From the NCBI GenBank assembly GCA_025363455.1, contig JANYDW010000048.1, positions 56,962-120,961 of the forward strand: DNA of 64,000 bases. Direction: 5' to 3'. The first letter of the stretch is position 1; every line of letters begins with the position of its first letter. The notes below the pieces were generated by a model, which saw only the letters and a program-made list of their open reading frames with translations, did not search any database and had not been told where the DNA came from. This document shows, in pieces, positions 27,878 to 38,013 of this stretch. The stretch is from Oleiharenicola sp. Lineage in GTDB: Bacteria; Verrucomicrobiota; Verrucomicrobiia; Opitutales; Opitutaceae. The position numbers were made by a program, and so were the translations under genes.

Positions 27878-29401
27878 TCACTGCATGCTGCGCGGCCCGG
27901 GCGCGCCCTCGACCGGCTGGAGTTTGCTCGGGTCGCACCACTCGAGACCGATCATCCAGGCATTCTTGGCGCCCTTCGTGAGCTCGTCGAATTCGCGCAC
28001 GGCATATAAGTTGGCAAACATCCAGTCCTCGCGCGCCTCCTTCATCTCCATCGCCCGGACCGCCTCGAAGCGTTCGTAGGCATAGAAGTGGCGCCGGAGC
28101 AGCTCCATCGCCTTGGCGCGGTCGCCGGTCTGCGCCCAGATGGCAGCGAGGTTGTAGCTCGCGTCCATTAGATTCTCGTTGGCTTTGGCGACGGCCAGCG
28201 CCTCGTCCTTGTGGCCAGCGGCCGCCAGGTAGACCGCGGCGAAGACCTGATTGTAGGCGTCGTCGGGCGCCAAGGCCAGGGCTTGGCGCATATAGCCGGC
28301 GGCCTTTTCGTGTTGTTTCTCCGAAAACCAGTAGACCGCCAGATTGCGGTAGGTGATGGGCAGTGGCCATGCCGCCAGTGACTCCTCAAAAAGCTCGAGC
28401 CCGGCCTTAAACCGCCCGGCATGAATCGTCATCTTCCCGAGACCGTGCAGTGCCACGGCGCGAGCGATCGGGTCGGCCGGCTGGGCCATGATGCGGCGGA
28501 AGACCTGCCCCGCCTTGTTCCATTCGCCGGTGTGATGCCGGTAAAACTCCCCGAGAAAACGCAGGGCAGTCGGGTCCGCAGGATCACGCTCGGCGGCCTC
28601 GGCATAAAGCCGACCGGCGGCATCATATTTTGCTGCCAACTCGGCGGCCAGACCGGCCTGAAGCAGCGGCTCCACGTCGGCATGCACTCCAGCCACATCC
28701 GGGTCGGCGAGCATATCGGGACCAAGCGGTTCGAGTTCCTGCCAGCTGACCTTGATGCCGAGTTTGTCCAGGGCCTTTGCGGCACGTTTGCCCAAAGCCG
28801 GAAACATCACGCGTTGCGCCCAGACCTGCTGCAGGTCGTCCGCCGCATTCTTGTCGCCGGATTTTACCCGCTTCTCGGCCACCTCGAGCGTGGCCTTCCA
28901 GGTTTTATCACGAGAGGCCAGCTCATCGCTGACGAGCTTCTCGACCGCCCGGGCATCAAACTTGCCCTTGGGCCCGGGCACCACGCGGCCGATTTCCTTG
29001 CCCTCAAGGTCGGTCAACACGGCGGTTTCCTGGCCGGCCACCACGGCGTAGGTCACGCGTCGTTTCGCCGCGTCGGGCGGCAGGACAAAATCGGCCACAC
29101 CGCGGGCCGATGCGAGCGCCAGGGTGCGCGAGGAAGTCAGCTCCGATTTTTTGGCGCTGTCCATGCTGGCCGGAAACCACATGACCGCCAGGCCCGTGCC
29201 GGGAGGCACGGCCAATTGCGCCCCGTTGGCGACGACCCGCCAGGGTACGTTAAATACTTCGGCCGGCCCCCCACCCATGCCGCCCGGTCTGGCTCCGCCG
29301 GCCCCGCCGCCACCGCCACCACCGCAGGTGGCAAAAAGCGCGGCGCCATTGAGAAGAAAAAATACGAGCAGGCAGTAATTCAGGATCTTGTTAATATTCA
29401 T
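27878..29401 (-). CDS. tetratricopeptide repeat protein, exported
   Basis: The 507-residue protein has an N-terminal hydrophobic segment (YCLLVFFLLNGAALFATC) followed by a glycine-rich linker (GGGGGGGAGG). The Cys could be a lipidation site, although the box is not ideal. The second half carries several TPR units (for example AAKYDAAGRLYAEAAERDPADPTALRFLGEFY and HEKAAGYMRQALALAPDDAYNQVFAAVY), which bind partner proteins. The partner is unknown. It is divergent from the nucleotidyltransferase gene. Confidence 0.82.
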   Translation of the reverse strand: MNINKILNYCLLVFFLLNGAALFATCGGGGGGGAGGARPGGMGGGPAEVFNVPWRVVANGAQLAVPPGTGLAVMWFPASMDSAKKSELTSSRTLALASARGVADFVLPPDAAKRRVTYAVVAGQETAVLTDLEGKEIGRVVPGPKGKFDARAVEKLVSDELASRDKTWKATLEVAEKRVKSGDKNAADDLQQVWAQRVMFPALGKRAAKALDKLGIKVSWQELEPLGPDMLADPDVAGVHADVEPLLQAGLAAELAAKYDAAGRLYAEAAERDPADPTALRFLGEFYRHHTGEWNKAGQVFRRIMAQPADPIARAVALHGLGKMTIHAGRFKAGLELFEESLAAWPLPITYRNLAVYWFSEKQHEKAAGYMRQALALAPDDAYNQVFAAVYLAAAGHKDEALAVAKANENLMDASYNLAAIWAQTGDRAKAMELLRRHFYAYERFEAVRAMEMKEAREDWMFANLYAVREFDELTKGAKNAWMIGLEWCDPSKLQPVEGAPGPRSMQ

Positions 29402-29453
29402 GGGCCGAAGGCGGTGACATCTCCGACGAAAGGACTATGCAGACGGCTGGACG

Positions 29454-29468
29454 GTGCAAGCCTTGCAC
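29454..29468. promoter_or_regulatory. 15-bp palindrome in a divergent promoter region
   Basis: GTGCAAG and CTTGCAC flank a single central C. The site lies in the 100-bp region between the TPR gene and the CCA-adding-type gene, where it could serve as an operator for either. No regulator is known. Confidence 0.3.
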
Positions 29469-29502
29469 TGGGGGTAAATTGCATCAGTTTTGTTACCTAT
29501 CC

Positions 29503-30930
29503 ATGCAGCTGCCTCGTCCCCTCCAAACCGCCCTCGCCGCCCTCCGCTCCGCCGGCGGCCGCCCGCGCCTGGTCGGCGGCTGCGTGCGGGACTGGCTGCT
29601 CGGGCTGGAGGCGAAGGACTTCGACATCGAAGTCTACGGCTTGGATTACGAAGCGATGGGCCGGGCACTGGCGTCGTTTGGTCCGACCGACATTGTCGGT
29701 CGCAGTTTCGGAGTGCTCAAGGTGCGCCTCGAGGGCACGGAATATGATTTCAGTCTGCCGCGCCGCGAATCCAAGACTGGCGCCGGTCATCGGGGCTTTG
29801 CCGTCGCGCCCGATCCGGCGCTCACGGAAGCCGAGGCGGCCGCCCGGCGCGATTTCACCGTCAATGCCATTTCCTATGACCCACTGGAGGACCGCATCCT
29901 CGATTTCCACCACGGCACAGAAGACCTGAAGCACAAAATCCTGCGACATACCGGCCCGGCCTTCACCGAGGATCCGCTGCGGGTGCTCCGGGCCTTCCAA
30001 TTCGCCGCACGGTTTGAGTTCACCCTCGCCCCTGAAACCGCCGCCTTGTGCCGTTCGATCAGCGACACCTATGCGGAGCTGCCAGTCGAACGCGTCTGGG
30101 GCGAATGGGACAAATGGGCCACGAAGTCTGCCAAACCTTCACGCGGCCTACTCGTGCTGAAACAAACCGGCTGGCTGAAGCACTTTCCTGAGATCGCTGC
30201 GCTGGACGGACTGCCGCAGGAGCCGGAATGGCATCCGGAGGGCGACGTGTTTGTCCATACCGGCCACTGCCTTGATGCCTTGGTTGGATTTGAGTCATGG
30301 CGGCAGGGTCCCCCGGCGGGACGACGGTTGCTCTCGCTGGCCGTCCTGGCCCACGATTTCGGCAAGGCCGGCACCACCAAACAGGCGGAACGACGGGGGA
30401 AATTGCGCTGGACCAGCCCCGAACATGAGGCGGCCGGCGGACCACTGGCGGAAACCTTCCTCCACCGCATCGGAGCACCTCTGGAGGTCATCGAATACGT
30501 GCGCCCGCTGGTCGTTAATCACCTGCTCCACCACGACGGACCGGCTCAATACCGGGACACGACTGTCCGCCGGCTCGCCCGGAAAATCTCTCCCGCCACC
30601 ATCGACGATCTGATTGCCGTCATGCGGGCCGACCATTTAGGCCGGCCGCCGCTGGTCTCCGCCGAGACCGAGAAACGGCTCGGCTTTCTGCGTGTGGCCG
30701 CCCAACGACTTGCCTTGGAGCACACGGCGCCCAAGCCCATCATTCTCGGCCGGCACCTGATCGGGCTGGGCCGGGCCCCCGGGCCGGAATTCAAACCCGC
30801 CCTCGATGCCGCCTTTGAATCCCAGCTCGACGGTGCCTTTGCCGATGAAAGCGGGGGCATCGAGTGGCTGAAAAGCTATTTGCGCGCCCATCCCCCGGTT
30901 CTAACCTCCCAAAACGCCCCTCTATCATGA
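29503..30930 (+). CDS. CCA tRNA nucleotidyltransferase-type enzyme with HD domain
   Basis: The 475-residue protein has a class II polymerase-beta-type nucleotidyltransferase head ([26 protein letters not shown], with RRDFTVNAI) and the RNA-binding segment [17 protein letters not shown]. An HD phosphohydrolase-like domain follows ([12 protein letters not shown]). It would add or repair the CCA end of tRNAs, though some homologues only add part of it. I chose ATG 29503 because the upstream residues are out of family. Its TGA overlaps the transaldolase ATG. Confidence 0.88.
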   Translation: MQLPRPLQTALAALRSAGGRPRLVGGCVRDWLLGLEAKDFDIEVYGLDYEAMGRALASFGPTDIVGRSFGVLKVRLEGTEYDFSLPRRESKTGAGHRGFAVAPDPALTEAEAAARRDFTVNAISYDPLEDRILDFHHGTEDLKHKILRHTGPAFTEDPLRVLRAFQFAARFEFTLAPETAALCRSISDTYAELPVERVWGEWDKWATKSAKPSRGLLVLKQTGWLKHFPEIAALDGLPQEPEWHPEGDVFVHTGHCLDALVGFESWRQGPPAGRRLLSLAVLAHDFGKAGTTKQAERRGKLRWTSPEHEAAGGPLAETFLHRIGAPLEVIEYVRPLVVNHLLHHDGPAQYRDTTVRRLARKISPATIDDLIAVMRADHLGRPPLVSAETEKRLGFLRVAAQRLALEHTAPKPIILGRHLIGLGRAPGPEFKPALDAAFESQLDGAFADESGGIEWLKSYLRAHPPVLTSQNAPLS

Positions 30931-31877
30931 GTACTCCCACGCAACTCGACCAACTCAAGCAGTTCACCGTCGTCGTCGCCGATACCGGCGACTTCGCCAG
31001 CATGAAGCAGTTCGCCCCGCGCGACGCCACGACCAACCCCAGCCTGATTCTCAAGGCCGCTGCAGTGGCGGACAACGCCCATCTGCTCGCCAAAGCGGTG
31101 AAGGATGCCGGAAACTCCGCAAGTTCAGACAAGGTCATCGATCAGCTGCTCGTCCTCTTTGGCTGCGAGATCCTGAAGATCGTCCCTGGCCGCGTTTCGA
31201 CCGAGGTGGACGCGCGGCTCTCCTTTGATCGCGACGGTTCGATTGCCAAAGCCCGCGAAATCATCGGCCTCTACGAAAAGGCCGGCATTCCGCGCGAACG
31301 CATCCTCATCAAGCTCGCCTCGACGTGGGAAGGAATCAAGGCCGCCGAATTGCTGCAAAAGGAAAAGATCAATTGCAACCTGACGCTCCTTTTCTCGTTC
31401 GTTCAGGCGGTGGCCTGTGCCGAGGCGAAAGTGCAGCTCATCTCGCCCTTCGTCGGGCGCATTCTCGACTGGTATAAAAAGAGCACCGGCAAGGATTACG
31501 GCCCCGTCGATGATCCGGGCGTCAAATCTGTCACCGAGATCTACACCTACTACAAGAAATTTGGTCATGCCACGGAGGTCATGGGGGCATCGTTCCGCAA
31601 CAAGGGTGAGATCATCGAGCTGGCCGGGTGCGACCTGCTCACCATCGCCCCACCCCTGCTCGGGGAATTGAAGGCCAGCAGCGAGCCCCTCGTGCGCAAG
31701 CTCGACCCGGCCGCCGCCCAGAGCGCCGACCTGAAGAAGATCACTTTCGATGAGAAGGCGTTCCGCTTCGCGCTGAACGAGGATGCGATGGCCACGGAAA
31801 AGACCGCCGAGGGCATCCGCGTCTTCGCCGCTGACATCGTGAAGCTCGAGCAGCTCATCAAGCAAAAGCGCGGTTGA
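30927..31877 (+). CDS. tal: transaldolase
   Basis: Transaldolase moves dihydroxyacetone units between sugar phosphates in the non-oxidative pentose phosphate pathway. Visible blocks are [13 protein letters not shown] at the N terminus, the Schiff-base lysine in [12 protein letters not shown], and [17 protein letters not shown]. The start ATG 30927 gives 316 residues, the size of the long TalB type. It overlaps the previous gene by ATGA. Confidence 0.96.
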   Translation: MSTPTQLDQLKQFTVVVADTGDFASMKQFAPRDATTNPSLILKAAAVADNAHLLAKAVKDAGNSASSDKVIDQLLVLFGCEILKIVPGRVSTEVDARLSFDRDGSIAKAREIIGLYEKAGIPRERILIKLASTWEGIKAAELLQKEKINCNLTLLFSFVQAVACAEAKVQLISPFVGRILDWYKKSTGKDYGPVDDPGVKSVTEIYTYYKKFGHATEVMGASFRNKGEIIELAGCDLLTIAPPLLGELKASSEPLVRKLDPAAAQSADLKKITFDEKAFRFALNEDAMATEKTAEGIRVFAADIVKLEQLIKQKRG

Positions 31878-31886
31878 GCCGAGCCC

Positions 31887-31959
31887 CTGTAGCGGCGGTC
31901 TATGACCGCCGAACGAGCATCATCAGGTTTTCGCCGGCGGTCATAGACCGCCGCTACAG
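31887..31959. repeat. perfect 25-bp inverted repeat (family E, TAGCGGCGGTC)
   Basis: Two exactly complementary arms (31887-31911 and 31935-31959) flank 23 bases. Each arm is itself nearly palindromic (GGCGGTCTATGACCGCC), so the RNA can fold in more than one way. It may also help end the transaldolase transcript. Confidence 0.75.
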
Positions 31960-31981
31960 CTTCAGCGATTCGATGTCTCTT

Positions 31982-32041
31982 TGTAGGAGCTTGCTTGCAA
32001 GCGATGCTTGGGGCGGAATTGCCTGCAAGCAGGCTCCTACA
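31982..32041. repeat. REP-like palindrome TGTAGGAGC-TGCTTGCA (family A copy 1)
   Basis: The arms TGTAGGAGCTTGCTTGCA and its near complement at 32020-32041 form an imperfect hairpin. A second, perfect copy lies at 55,899-55,979. The right end abuts the first possible ATG of the next gene. Confidence 0.75.
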
Positions 32042-33945
32042 TGGCAAAACCCGAGGCACCCTTCCCCATGATTCGCGCCTTTCAGTGGGATCTTGCCCGG
32101 CAGGTCGAGCGGCCGGACTTCCTGAAGAAGCTGCTCCCGCGTTACGCCGCTTGGGGCTATCAGGAGCTGTACCTGCACCTGGAAGATGCGGTCCACTACC
32201 CCAGCCTGCCGGGCATCGGACGCAGCGACGCCTATGCTTACGAGGAACTGGGTGAACTGGTTCTCTGTGCCGCCCGCAATGGCATTCGCGTGGTTCCGAT
32301 CGTCAACTTGCTCGGCCATACTCAATACCTGATCGAGCATCCCGACCTGCGCGATCTCAACGAGCTGCGGGATGATCGTGGCAATCCGCTCCCAAGCGGC
32401 CAGATCTGTCCCCTCCATCCCCGCCTCCCGGAAATTGCCGGGCAACTTTTGCGCGACCTGGCCCCGTATTGCACCGCAGGCAAGGTACATGTCGGCCTTG
32501 ACGAATCATTTCATCTCGGGAAATGCCCGCGCTGCCGGGAGGAGGTGGCGCGCATCGGGCTGGGCGGCCACTTCGCCGGACACGTCAACCGGCTGCACAA
32601 ACTCGTGACTGGACTCGGTCTCCAGCTGGGACTGTGGGCGGACATGCTCTACTTCATTCCCGAGGCCATTCCGCTACTGCCCCGCGGCATCACAGCTTAC
32701 GACTGGTATTACTACCCATTTAGCCGGAAGCCACGGGTGGAATTCTTCAATTTCGCTGAGCGCGATCTGCATCCGGCTCTCAAGAAGCAAGGGATCCACT
32801 ACTACGGTTGCCCGATGAACGGCGCTTTCCGTCACGAACCCATGCCGGTGTTCGGTGACCGGCTGGCCAACATCCGCTCCTGGTGGCAGCGCTGCTCGGC
32901 GGTCAAAGCCGAGGGGATGTTGATCACCTCCTGGGAGCCCTACCGGCTGGCGTTTGAAACCACTACCGTGGTGGATGCAGCCGCCGCCAACCTGTGGTTG
33001 GAACCTGACGGTGAGGACGCCACCACGATGCTCGCCCGAGGTATAGAGCGTGCCATGGGCTCACGCAAATCCCGCCAGCAGGCCCGAGCCTTGCTGGCAG
33101 CCGACGAACACGCCTTTACTGGCTATGCCCGCTGGCAGGTCAACGACCGGTGGGATGTCTTTGCCGGCAACGAATCACTCAAGCCCTACGTCAAAGACCT
33201 TAAATTCTATGAACGCCTACTGGGCGGGTCGTACGACTGGCCGACCGCTTTCTTGGCCAGCTTGGAATTCCGTCTCTACCTGGCCCAACGCGATCTTTTT
33301 GTGCGCCAAGCCGCGCGGAATGTTTTCCTGTGGCGCCGGCTTTTGGCGCGGGAAGATCTCGCCGGTGTCATTAAAAACCTGACAACGGCCTTGCTCGCGG
33401 CCCGGGCCTTTGGTCGAGAGCTGAAGGCTGGCCACAGGAGCGCCCGGGCCATGTGGAACAGGTCGCGCGATCCTATGATCCGGGGACAAAATGAATCTAT
33501 TCTCGAGACCGACGCCCAGCGACTGATCGGGTGGGTGGCGTGGCTCAAGGCCGCACGACGGAATCCCAGGCTGCTGGCTCAGGCCACCCCGGTCTGCGGA
33601 GTGTGGCAGTTGCAGTTCTTGGTGTATAATTTCGCCCCCGCCGTACAGAAGGTGATTGTGGAGCAGAAGGAGACCGACGGCACCTGGCGGGAAATCCTGA
33701 GCCGCCACACCATCGAGTTCCGTGCTTACGCGGCCCGTCCCCGCACCAAAATCTGGCGTGAGTTTACCGCACCCATGGCCTCCGACAAGACAACCGTGCG
33801 ACTACGGGTCGGCGGGGTCGGACAAGTCACGGTCAATCAGGCCTTCCTGAACAATGGGGTCAGGAAGCTCCCCCTTCCCGGCTATCAGCGGCGGCGCCTT
33901 CTGGGTCGGGCCGCCCCGACCCGCGGCCTGCCCGCCCTTGGTTGA
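32041..33945 (+). CDS. glycoside hydrolase family 20-like protein
   Basis: The 634-residue protein has a TIM-barrel-like N-terminal half (FQWDLARQVERPDFLKKLLPRYAAWGYQELYLHLED, GIRVVPIVNLLGHTQYLIEHP). A candidate Asp-Glu catalytic pair is HVGLDESFHLG, as in beta-N-acetylhexosaminidases. Later blocks (LGLWADMLYF, GITAYDWYYYPF) fit the barrel. It has no signal peptide, so it may act on imported oligosaccharides. A second start, ATG 32068 (MIRAFQWD), avoids the adjoining repeat and is equally likely. Substrate unknown. Confidence 0.65.
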   Translation: MAKPEAPFPMIRAFQWDLARQVERPDFLKKLLPRYAAWGYQELYLHLEDAVHYPSLPGIGRSDAYAYEELGELVLCAARNGIRVVPIVNLLGHTQYLIEHPDLRDLNELRDDRGNPLPSGQICPLHPRLPEIAGQLLRDLAPYCTAGKVHVGLDESFHLGKCPRCREEVARIGLGGHFAGHVNRLHKLVTGLGLQLGLWADMLYFIPEAIPLLPRGITAYDWYYYPFSRKPRVEFFNFAERDLHPALKKQGIHYYGCPMNGAFRHEPMPVFGDRLANIRSWWQRCSAVKAEGMLITSWEPYRLAFETTTVVDAAAANLWLEPDGEDATTMLARGIERAMGSRKSRQQARALLAADEHAFTGYARWQVNDRWDVFAGNESLKPYVKDLKFYERLLGGSYDWPTAFLASLEFRLYLAQRDLFVRQAARNVFLWRRLLAREDLAGVIKNLTTALLAARAFGRELKAGHRSARAMWNRSRDPMIRGQNESILETDAQRLIGWVAWLKAARRNPRLLAQATPVCGVWQLQFLVYNFAPAVQKVIVEQKETDGTWREILSRHTIEFRAYAARPRTKIWREFTAPMASDKTTVRLRVGGVGQVTVNQAFLNNGVRKLPLPGYQRRRLLGRAAPTRGLPALG

Positions 33946-33974
33946 ATTAGCCAATGGCCCGCCGGAAGGTCGCC

Positions 33975-34009
33975 AAAGAAAAAGGCATTGGGCCGAAGCC
34001 CAATGCCTT
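33975..34009 (-). terminator. strong terminator of the Oar-type TonB receptor gene
   Basis: On the minus strand a 12-bp perfect stem (AAGGCATTGGGC) closes on a TTCG loop and is followed by a T-rich tail (TTTTTCTTT). It lies 24 bases past the receptor stop and may also stop transcription from the convergent gene. Confidence 0.88.
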
Positions 34010-34032
34010 GAGAGATCAGGTTGCGGACTAAC

Positions 34033-37000
34033 TCAGTAGTCGTAGCTCGCGCTCAGGCGAACATACCGCGGCTGCTGGTAGGAACGGGTCTGCTGATAGT
34101 AGTTCAGCTTGGCCGTGGCACCCGAGGTCGAACGCTCGAAGATGGCGGTCTGTGTGCTGAAGTTGGGGACGTTGAATACGTCAACTCCCAACGTCAGCTT
34201 GTTTTCGCCCCAAGTCGGCTTGTAGCGAAGGGCCAGGTCAAGCTGCGTGACCCAAGGCGTACGCCCGAGGCTGCCGCGCGGGGTAAGAATCCCGTTCACG
34301 TAGTAGGACGAGGCGCCGTAGGCGCGGGCGAACAAGTCGGTGGGATGGGCGCCAAGACCATTCTTGGGCCGACCGGACTGCAAGCTGAAGTTGCCCGAGA
34401 TGGTCCATTCCTTGGACACCTGATAGGCGCCAAAGGCCTTAAAGGTGTGGCGACGATCATTCGGCTGCGGACCGTAGGTACCGTCAACCAGACCGGGCTG
34501 GTCGAAGAGCTGGGTGATGCCGGCGTCAGACTGACCGATGTCGGAATACACCGAGCCCTCGTAGTTACCGTAGGAATGGGCCCACACATAGGAGAAGTGG
34601 GCAAACCACTTGTCGGCAAACGAACGCTCGAGATCGAGGTAGACCGAGTAGTATTTACGCGACGCCTTGGGATAGCCCAGAGAAGAGGCATCGAGCGTGA
34701 CCTGTTGCTTGGTGGCGATGCCGCCAGCCTGGTCGCCGCTGTCCACCACTCCATCACCATTCAAGTCCTTCGTCATATTGATGTAGAAGGTAATGGGTTT
34801 ACCGGGATTGGTGAGCACATAGTAGTCGAAGCCACCGGCCGTGAAGGTGCTGTAGTTCTTGGCCGTAGCGTACTTGAGCAAAGCCGCATCAACCGCTTCG
34901 TCCTCAATGACTGCGGCCAGGTCACGGTAGATGAATTTGACCGAGCCTTTCCAAAGCTTGTTCAAGGCCTTTTCGTAGCCGAGGGTCCACTCATCCTGAT
35001 ACATGGGCCCGATATTCGCGTTAACCAAGGTTTCCACGCCCGGGACAATGCCATTGCTGGTGGTCACGCGGGGACCAACTTGAGGCCCAAGATTCGGCAG
35101 ATTATCCGACTTGAGGCTGTTGAGGACGTAATAATCCGTATAGTAGGTTTCACCACCGGCCTCACGAACGTCAGTATTGGCGGGAATCTGGAGGAAGTAG
35201 CGACCCCAGCTGGCGAAAACGTGAGACAGACCATCGCCCTTGAGATCATAGGATCCAGAGAGACGCGGCGCCTTCATGTCCTTGATCTTGATGAAGGTCT
35301 TGTCGTTACCGTTGCGGTTATCGAGCATTTCCCGACGGAGACCAAGGTTGAGATTCAACCGATCGTTCATCAGCTTCCAGTTATCTTCCAAATACTCCGC
35401 TTCCGTGATAACGCGGAAATCACCACCCGCCTTGTAAACAATCAGCGAGGCGATCTGCGTGGTACCCGCCGGGGCTACAACGCCGTTTTCCAAGGCTGCG
35501 CCAGCCGTGTAGTTATTGTACTCGTATGAAGTACCATCACCTGAATTGCGCACCAGAGAGTGGGCGATGTTGTTTTCATTTTCCCAGCCAAACTTGAGGG
35601 AATGACTGCCAAGCAGGTTGAAACGAATCACTCCGTCGACACGCTTGGCTTTGCGCTTATCCACGTCTTCCGTCACCGCACCTGATCCGCTCAGGCGACC
35701 AACAGTGGAACGATTGTCCACGATATATTCGTTGGCATCATTGGTGGAAGAGGCGCTGCTGTCGCGGGAATTTCTACCATAGAGGGCGGTGAGGGTCAGC
35801 ACGTTATCAAAGAAATTGCCCGAGTAATGGAAGATGTCTCCCCGTCCGCCAAGAGACGCGAATGCCGTGCTTGGGGTGCCATAGGTGGAGGGATAGGTGA
35901 TGCTACCATTAGCCGAGGTCCAAGCATAGGGATACTGCAGGGTGACCCGGGTAGACTTGTCACTGAAGGTCGTGACGTCGAAGGACTGACCCTTCATCAC
36001 CTGCCAATCCAAGCGACCGGCCCAATATGGGCTGTTGTTCGTCCGGTGGTTATACTGGGCGATGGTGGTACCGGCCTGGCGGGACGAGGTGGTTGGGGCC
36101 ATGTACTCAAGGGTCGTACGGTTGCCCTGATACAACCCGTAGAGATAAAGGTGATTCTTCCAGATCGGACCGCTGACCTCGATGTTGTAGGTCTTGGTAT
36201 CGGTCGTGTTCTTGGAGTTGATCACGTAAGCCTTGCCGTCGGTTGCACCATAGGTGTTCGGGCTGTCTTTCGCCAGGGCATCGGGCTCCCAAATGATGCC
36301 GACACTGGCATGATACTCGTTGGATCCGCGTTTGCTGACGGCACTCACGACACCACCGGTGGAACGGCCGAACTCAGCGCTGTAACCTGAAGTCAGGGTC
36401 TGGAATTCGGAGAAGAATTCGAACGGGACACCCTGGTAACCAAGGCCGCGGCGGAGATCGGTGATATTGAAACCATTCAGGTAGTATGCGTTTTCACCGA
36501 CCGAAGCACCGGCGAAAGAGGCCAGATTGCCGAAGAAGCCGCGATCACCGGCGGTTACACCGGGAGTGAGCAGGGCGACGCCCGTAATATTACGCGGCAC
36601 CGGCAACATTTCTACCGTCTCAGAGCGGATATTCAGGCCAATAACCGTGTTAGCAACGTCGACCGGCGAGGCATCGGCACCCGTGACCACCAGCTTCTCC
36701 AGCTTCATGGTCTCATTCGTGCCGGGTTCGAAGCGCACGGAGGTAGTGTTACCGAGGCCCACGTGGGCGCTCTGTGCGACGGGCTCTTTACCCTTCTGCG
36801 CCAGAGTGACTTCATAATCACCCACGGGCACACTGGGGAATTCAAAGGTGCCGCCACTGCTTACCGAAGTGGTACGGCTGATGTTGTACTCCTTGTTGGC
36901 TATGGTAACCGTGGCCCCAGCAAGATCGGAAGCTCCGACGACGCGGCCGAGAACGGCGCCTTGGGCATTAGATTGGGCGTAAGTCTGTGTCGTGGTGAAA

Positions 37001-37122
37001 GCCATGGCGAGAACTGCCAAGGCTGTGATCTGGGCAAAACGGCTGACGAGTGATCTCGTAAACCGGAGGTCGTTCAATAGGGCGCGCGAAAACAACGCCT
37101 TCCCATGAGGACATTTATTCAT
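34033..37122 (-). CDS. Oar-type TonB-dependent receptor with N-terminal carboxypeptidase-like domain
   Basis: The 1029-residue outer membrane protein has a long signal region (AQITALAVLAMAFTTTQTYAQ). A carboxypeptidase-regulatory-like beta-sandwich follows (GRVVGASDLAGATVTIANKEYN...GTFEFPSVPVGDYEVTL), then a plug and a large barrel that ends in an aromatic residue (VRLSASYDY). Such receptors are often linked to polymer, peptide or glycan uptake. No SusD-like partner is present. It sits opposite the GH20-like gene and may share a substrate, but this is only positional. Confidence 0.92.
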   Translation of the reverse strand: MNKCPHGKALFSRALLNDLRFTRSLVSRFAQITALAVLAMAFTTTQTYAQSNAQGAVLGRVVGASDLAGATVTIANKEYNISRTTSVSSGGTFEFPSVPVGDYEVTLAQKGKEPVAQSAHVGLGNTTSVRFEPGTNETMKLEKLVVTGADASPVDVANTVIGLNIRSETVEMLPVPRNITGVALLTPGVTAGDRGFFGNLASFAGASVGENAYYLNGFNITDLRRGLGYQGVPFEFFSEFQTLTSGYSAEFGRSTGGVVSAVSKRGSNEYHASVGIIWEPDALAKDSPNTYGATDGKAYVINSKNTTDTKTYNIEVSGPIWKNHLYLYGLYQGNRTTLEYMAPTTSSRQAGTTIAQYNHRTNNSPYWAGRLDWQVMKGQSFDVTTFSDKSTRVTLQYPYAWTSANGSITYPSTYGTPSTAFASLGGRGDIFHYSGNFFDNVLTLTALYGRNSRDSSASSTNDANEYIVDNRSTVGRLSGSGAVTEDVDKRKAKRVDGVIRFNLLGSHSLKFGWENENNIAHSLVRNSGDGTSYEYNNYTAGAALENGVVAPAGTTQIASLIVYKAGGDFRVITEAEYLEDNWKLMNDRLNLNLGLRREMLDNRNGNDKTFIKIKDMKAPRLSGSYDLKGDGLSHVFASWGRYFLQIPANTDVREAGGETYYTDYYVLNSLKSDNLPNLGPQVGPRVTTSNGIVPGVETLVNANIGPMYQDEWTLGYEKALNKLWKGSVKFIYRDLAAVIEDEAVDAALLKYATAKNYSTFTAGGFDYYVLTNPGKPITFYINMTKDLNGDGVVDSGDQAGGIATKQQVTLDASSLGYPKASRKYYSVYLDLERSFADKWFAHFSYVWAHSYGNYEGSVYSDIGQSDAGITQLFDQPGLVDGTYGPQPNDRRHTFKAFGAYQVSKEWTISGNFSLQSGRPKNGLGAHPTDLFARAYGASSYYVNGILTPRGSLGRTPWVTQLDLALRYKPTWGENKLTLGVDVFNVPNFSTQTAIFERSTSGATAKLNYYQQTRSYQQPRYVRLSASYDY

Positions 37123-37458
37123 AGTTCAGTGTGTGTTGGGTGTTAGTGAAGAAACCACCGTAACTGGCTAATTTCTTGCGGCAGATGGTGCATTTTCCGC
37201 GACGAGATTCAATAAGTATTTGTCATAAATTTTTACAACCGGTGATCACCCTATTGCATACTTGGAACGCATGGTGGTCTACGGGCCGGGTTATTCCGAA
37301 GCGATCACTCCCGCATGGTACTTCTCTTGTCTTGCCCACGTCGTTGCTGGCCGGCCAAACGAACCGTGAGCACGTTCGCTTCAGTGCCTTACGCTCGGAA
37401 AACCCAGCCTAGCGATGACATAAACTTGTCCAACCGCCGCAACTCACCGCCGCGGAAT
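37123..37458. other. 336-bp gap between TonB receptor and purE
   Basis: The region upstream of the receptor is AT-richer than its surroundings, as expected for a promoter, but I see no confident -35/-10 pair. The ORF at 37176-37412 shows no coding character. The rest holds nothing that I recognise. Confidence 0.4.
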
Positions 37459-37944
37459 TCAGGGGAGCTGGGCCTCAGCCACTTTCTTGGTCTGTGCTGC
37501 GCGAAAGTCGTTCAGGGCCTTTTTGATCGGCTCGTTACTCAAAGCCAGGATCGCCGCCGCCAACAGCGCGGCATTGATGGCACCAGGCTTCCCAATCGCG
37601 AGCGTGCCCACTGGAATTCCACCGGGCATCTGGACCATCGAAAGCAGCGAGTCCATACCTTTGAGCGAGACCGACTCCATTGGCACGCCCAGCACGGGCA
37701 ACGGCGTCACCGCGGCTGCCACCCCGGCCAGGTGGGCAGCGCCACCGGCCGCCGCGATGATCACTTTCAGCCCACGCTCCTCGGCACCCGTACACCATTG
37801 GATCGCCAGATGAGGGGTGCGGTGGGCGCTGAGAGCACGCTTTTCGTACCCGATGCCGAGCTGGTCGAGCGTCTGCGCGCAATGCTGCATCGTCTCCCAA
37901 TCCGAGGTACTGCCCATGATGATGCCGACGAGTGGTTTTGTCAT
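37459..37944 (-). CDS. purE: N5-carboxyaminoimidazole ribonucleotide mutase
   Basis: Class I PurE converts N5-CAIR to CAIR in purine synthesis. The signature [13 protein letters not shown] near the start, [12 protein letters not shown], and [16 protein letters not shown] are all present. The start ATG 37944 ([16 protein letters not shown]) gives 161 residues, the normal size; the ORF track adds 12 residues. The usual partner purK is not adjacent. Confidence 0.96.
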   Translation of the reverse strand: MTKPLVGIIMGSTSDWETMQHCAQTLDQLGIGYEKRALSAHRTPHLAIQWCTGAEERGLKVIIAAAGGAAHLAGVAAAVTPLPVLGVPMESVSLKGMDSLLSMVQMPGGIPVGTLAIGKPGAINAALLAAAILALSNEPIKKALNDFRAAQTKKVAEAQLP

Positions 37945-38013
37945 AGACCGACAGCGAAAACTTTTCCCAAACCGGCGCAAGTCTGGAGGGGCCGCCTCTG
38001 TTTGGAGCCTGTC

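Noticed and set aside
28421-29502. 5' part of the 502-residue plus-strand ORF 28421-29929
   Set aside because: It is antisense to the TPR protein and then runs out of frame into the nucleotidyltransferase gene.
34021-35529. 502-residue plus-strand ORF
   Set aside because: It is antisense to the Oar-type TonB receptor, whose signal peptide, plug and C-terminal end are clear.
37176-37412. 78-residue plus-strand ORF upstream of the TonB receptor
   Set aside because: No ribosome binding site or protein-like composition; it lies in the probable promoter region.
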